Of a DNA stretch of 64,000 bases, positions 63,298 through 64,000 are shown piece by piece. Both the position numbers and the translations under genes were made by a program. The DNA comes from an uncultured Prevotellaceae bacterium (lineage in GTDB: Bacteria; Bacteroidota; Bacteroidia; Bacteroidales; Bacteroidaceae). The first letter of the stretch is position 1, and each line of letters opens with the position of its first letter. Below the pieces are notes generated by a model. That model saw only the letters and a program-made list of their open reading frames with translations. It searched no databases and was not told where the DNA came from. The DNA lies in NCBI GenBank assembly GCA_902767775.1, contig CACXIP010000006.1:62001-126000 (forward strand), written 5' to 3'.

Positions 63298-64000
63298 ATG
63301 GTTATAATGAAACGGGAAGATTTGAACAAATTATTATGCATGCTCACATTGATTGTTGGGCTGGTATCATGTGGGATTGATATTCCCAAGGAAGTTCCTT
63401 CGTCATTTGAGACGATAAAGGTTGAGGAGTCCGATATTGTATTTCCCATGAAATTCAGTGCGAAGTTGAAGGGACAGTCTGATGTGACGATTTCGCCTCA
63501 GGTGAGTGGTCAGTTGATGAAAATCTGTGTGACCGAGGGTCAGCAGGTGAGCAAAGGACAGACGCTGTTCATCATCGACTCCCGCAATGCCCAGCATGAG
63601 GTCGAGGCTGCCCAAGCCAACCTTCAGGCAGCTCAGGCTAATCTCTTGGCTGCTGAAGCGCAGGCCAACAGTGCCAAATTGGAGTATGAGAGCAACAAAA
63701 ACCTGTTCGACAAGAAGATTGTGAGCAGTTATATGCTTGAGAACTCATTGAACAGCTACAAGCAGGCACAGGCTGCTGTCAGTCAGGCCAAGGCTTCCAT
63801 CACACAGGCACAGTCGTCGGTCAATCGTGCTAAGGTCAATCTCGGTTTCTGCACCATTTCTTCACCGGTCTCCGGTGTCATCGGTGAGATTCCAGTCTTC
63901 GCAGGCGACCAGGTGTCACCGATGACCCAACTGACCGTCGTCAGCGGCAACCAGCAGATGGAAGCATGGTTCTCTATTGCGGAAACCATCTTGGAGTCTG
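63298..64000 (+). CDS. RND-type efflux periplasmic adaptor lipoprotein, N-terminal part (cut by window end)
   Basis: About 234 residues are visible. A lipoprotein signal (MLTLIVGLVSC, Cys near residue 26) is followed by the AcrA/MexA pattern: VTISPQVSGQLMKICVTEGQ and QVSKGQTLFIIDSRNAQHEV for the first lipoyl half, a helical hairpin (LEYESNKNLFDKKIVSSYML) and the second half (FCTISSPVSGVIGEIPVFAG; DQVSPMTQLTVVS). Either ATG 63298 or ATG 63307 is the start. It begins 54 bases after the second permease, and an RND pump and another TolC are expected beyond the window (inference). Confidence 0.9.
   Translation, partial: MVIMKREDLNKLLCMLTLIVGLVSCGIDIPKEVPSSFETIKVEESDIVFPMKFSAKLKGQSDVTISPQVSGQLMKICVTEGQQVSKGQTLFIIDSRNAQHEVEAAQANLQAAQANLLAAEAQANSAKLEYESNKNLFDKKIVSSYMLENSLNSYKQAQAAVSQAKASITQAQSSVNRAKVNLGFCTISSPVSGVIGEIPVFAGDQVSPMTQLTVVSGNQQMEAWFSIAETILES

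Overview
The window is chromosomal DNA from a Bacteroidota bacterium, most likely Prevotellaceae. The evidence is the repeated TAnnTTTG-type -7 promoter boxes (several with a TTTG-like box 19-20 bases upstream), the absence of clear Shine-Dalgarno sites, and Bacteroidota families and gene orders: a DUF4292 lipoprotein, a short DUF4974-type anti-sigma protein, a C10 peptidase with dockerin, and the run tig-clpP-clpX-recQ-guaB-parvulins-ostA-mutL. The genus is an inference. I see no insertion sequence, prophage, CRISPR array or rRNA. One tRNA gene (Val, anticodon TAC) is present.

Layout. 1-3.3 kb: the start of a surface lipoprotein gene and a PL1-type pectate lyase, both on the minus strand (pectin use). 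3.5-11.4 kb: an ECF sigma factor, a membrane anti-sigma protein and a 2148-residue alpha-2-macroglobulin-like protein that carries STN, carboxypeptidase-regulatory and plug-like modules; all are coupled and end at a terminator. 11.4-15.5 kb: PH-domain membrane protein, M48 lipoprotein protease, NfeD, SPFH protein and a WecB-like protein with substituted catalytic residues. 15.4-18.3 kb (minus): cobU-cobT-cobS-cobC, the lower-ligand end of cobalamin synthesis. 18.5-20.4 kb: OmpA-family porin and LptB. 20.4-26.8 kb: dgt (minus), then dut, a TPR protein, a DUF4292 lipoprotein and an EnvC-like protein in one tight operon. 26.8-27.9 kb: M20 deacylase (minus).

28-41.8 kb is a housekeeping block: trigger factor, ClpP, ClpX, RecQ, IMP dehydrogenase, two periplasmic parvulin chaperones, an OstA/LptA-like protein and MutL. 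42-49 kb: OmpA-family protein, trpS (minus), tRNA-Val, purB, a pseudouridine synthase with a long Gly-Tyr-Gln-Arg repeat tail, and asnS. 49.3-56.5 kb is secreted and accessory: a C10 cysteine peptidase, a large secreted protein with an HExxH motif, a 54-residue small protein upstream of it, and a small secreted protein. 56.8-58 kb: an unrecognised membrane-anchored protein behind a near-ideal promoter. 58.3-64 kb: a TolC-HlyD-ABC-2-ABC-2 export operon without an ATPase gene, followed by the start of an RND-type adaptor lipoprotein that runs off the window.

Most unusual points: the sigma/anti-sigma pair coupled to an alpha-2-macroglobulin instead of a SusC receptor; the WecB homologue that has lost catalytic positions; the MutL with no endonuclease motifs; inverted repeats placed on promoters (pectate lyase, clpP, and the 56.6 kb divergent region); and the unannotated 54-residue gene at 55.8 kb.
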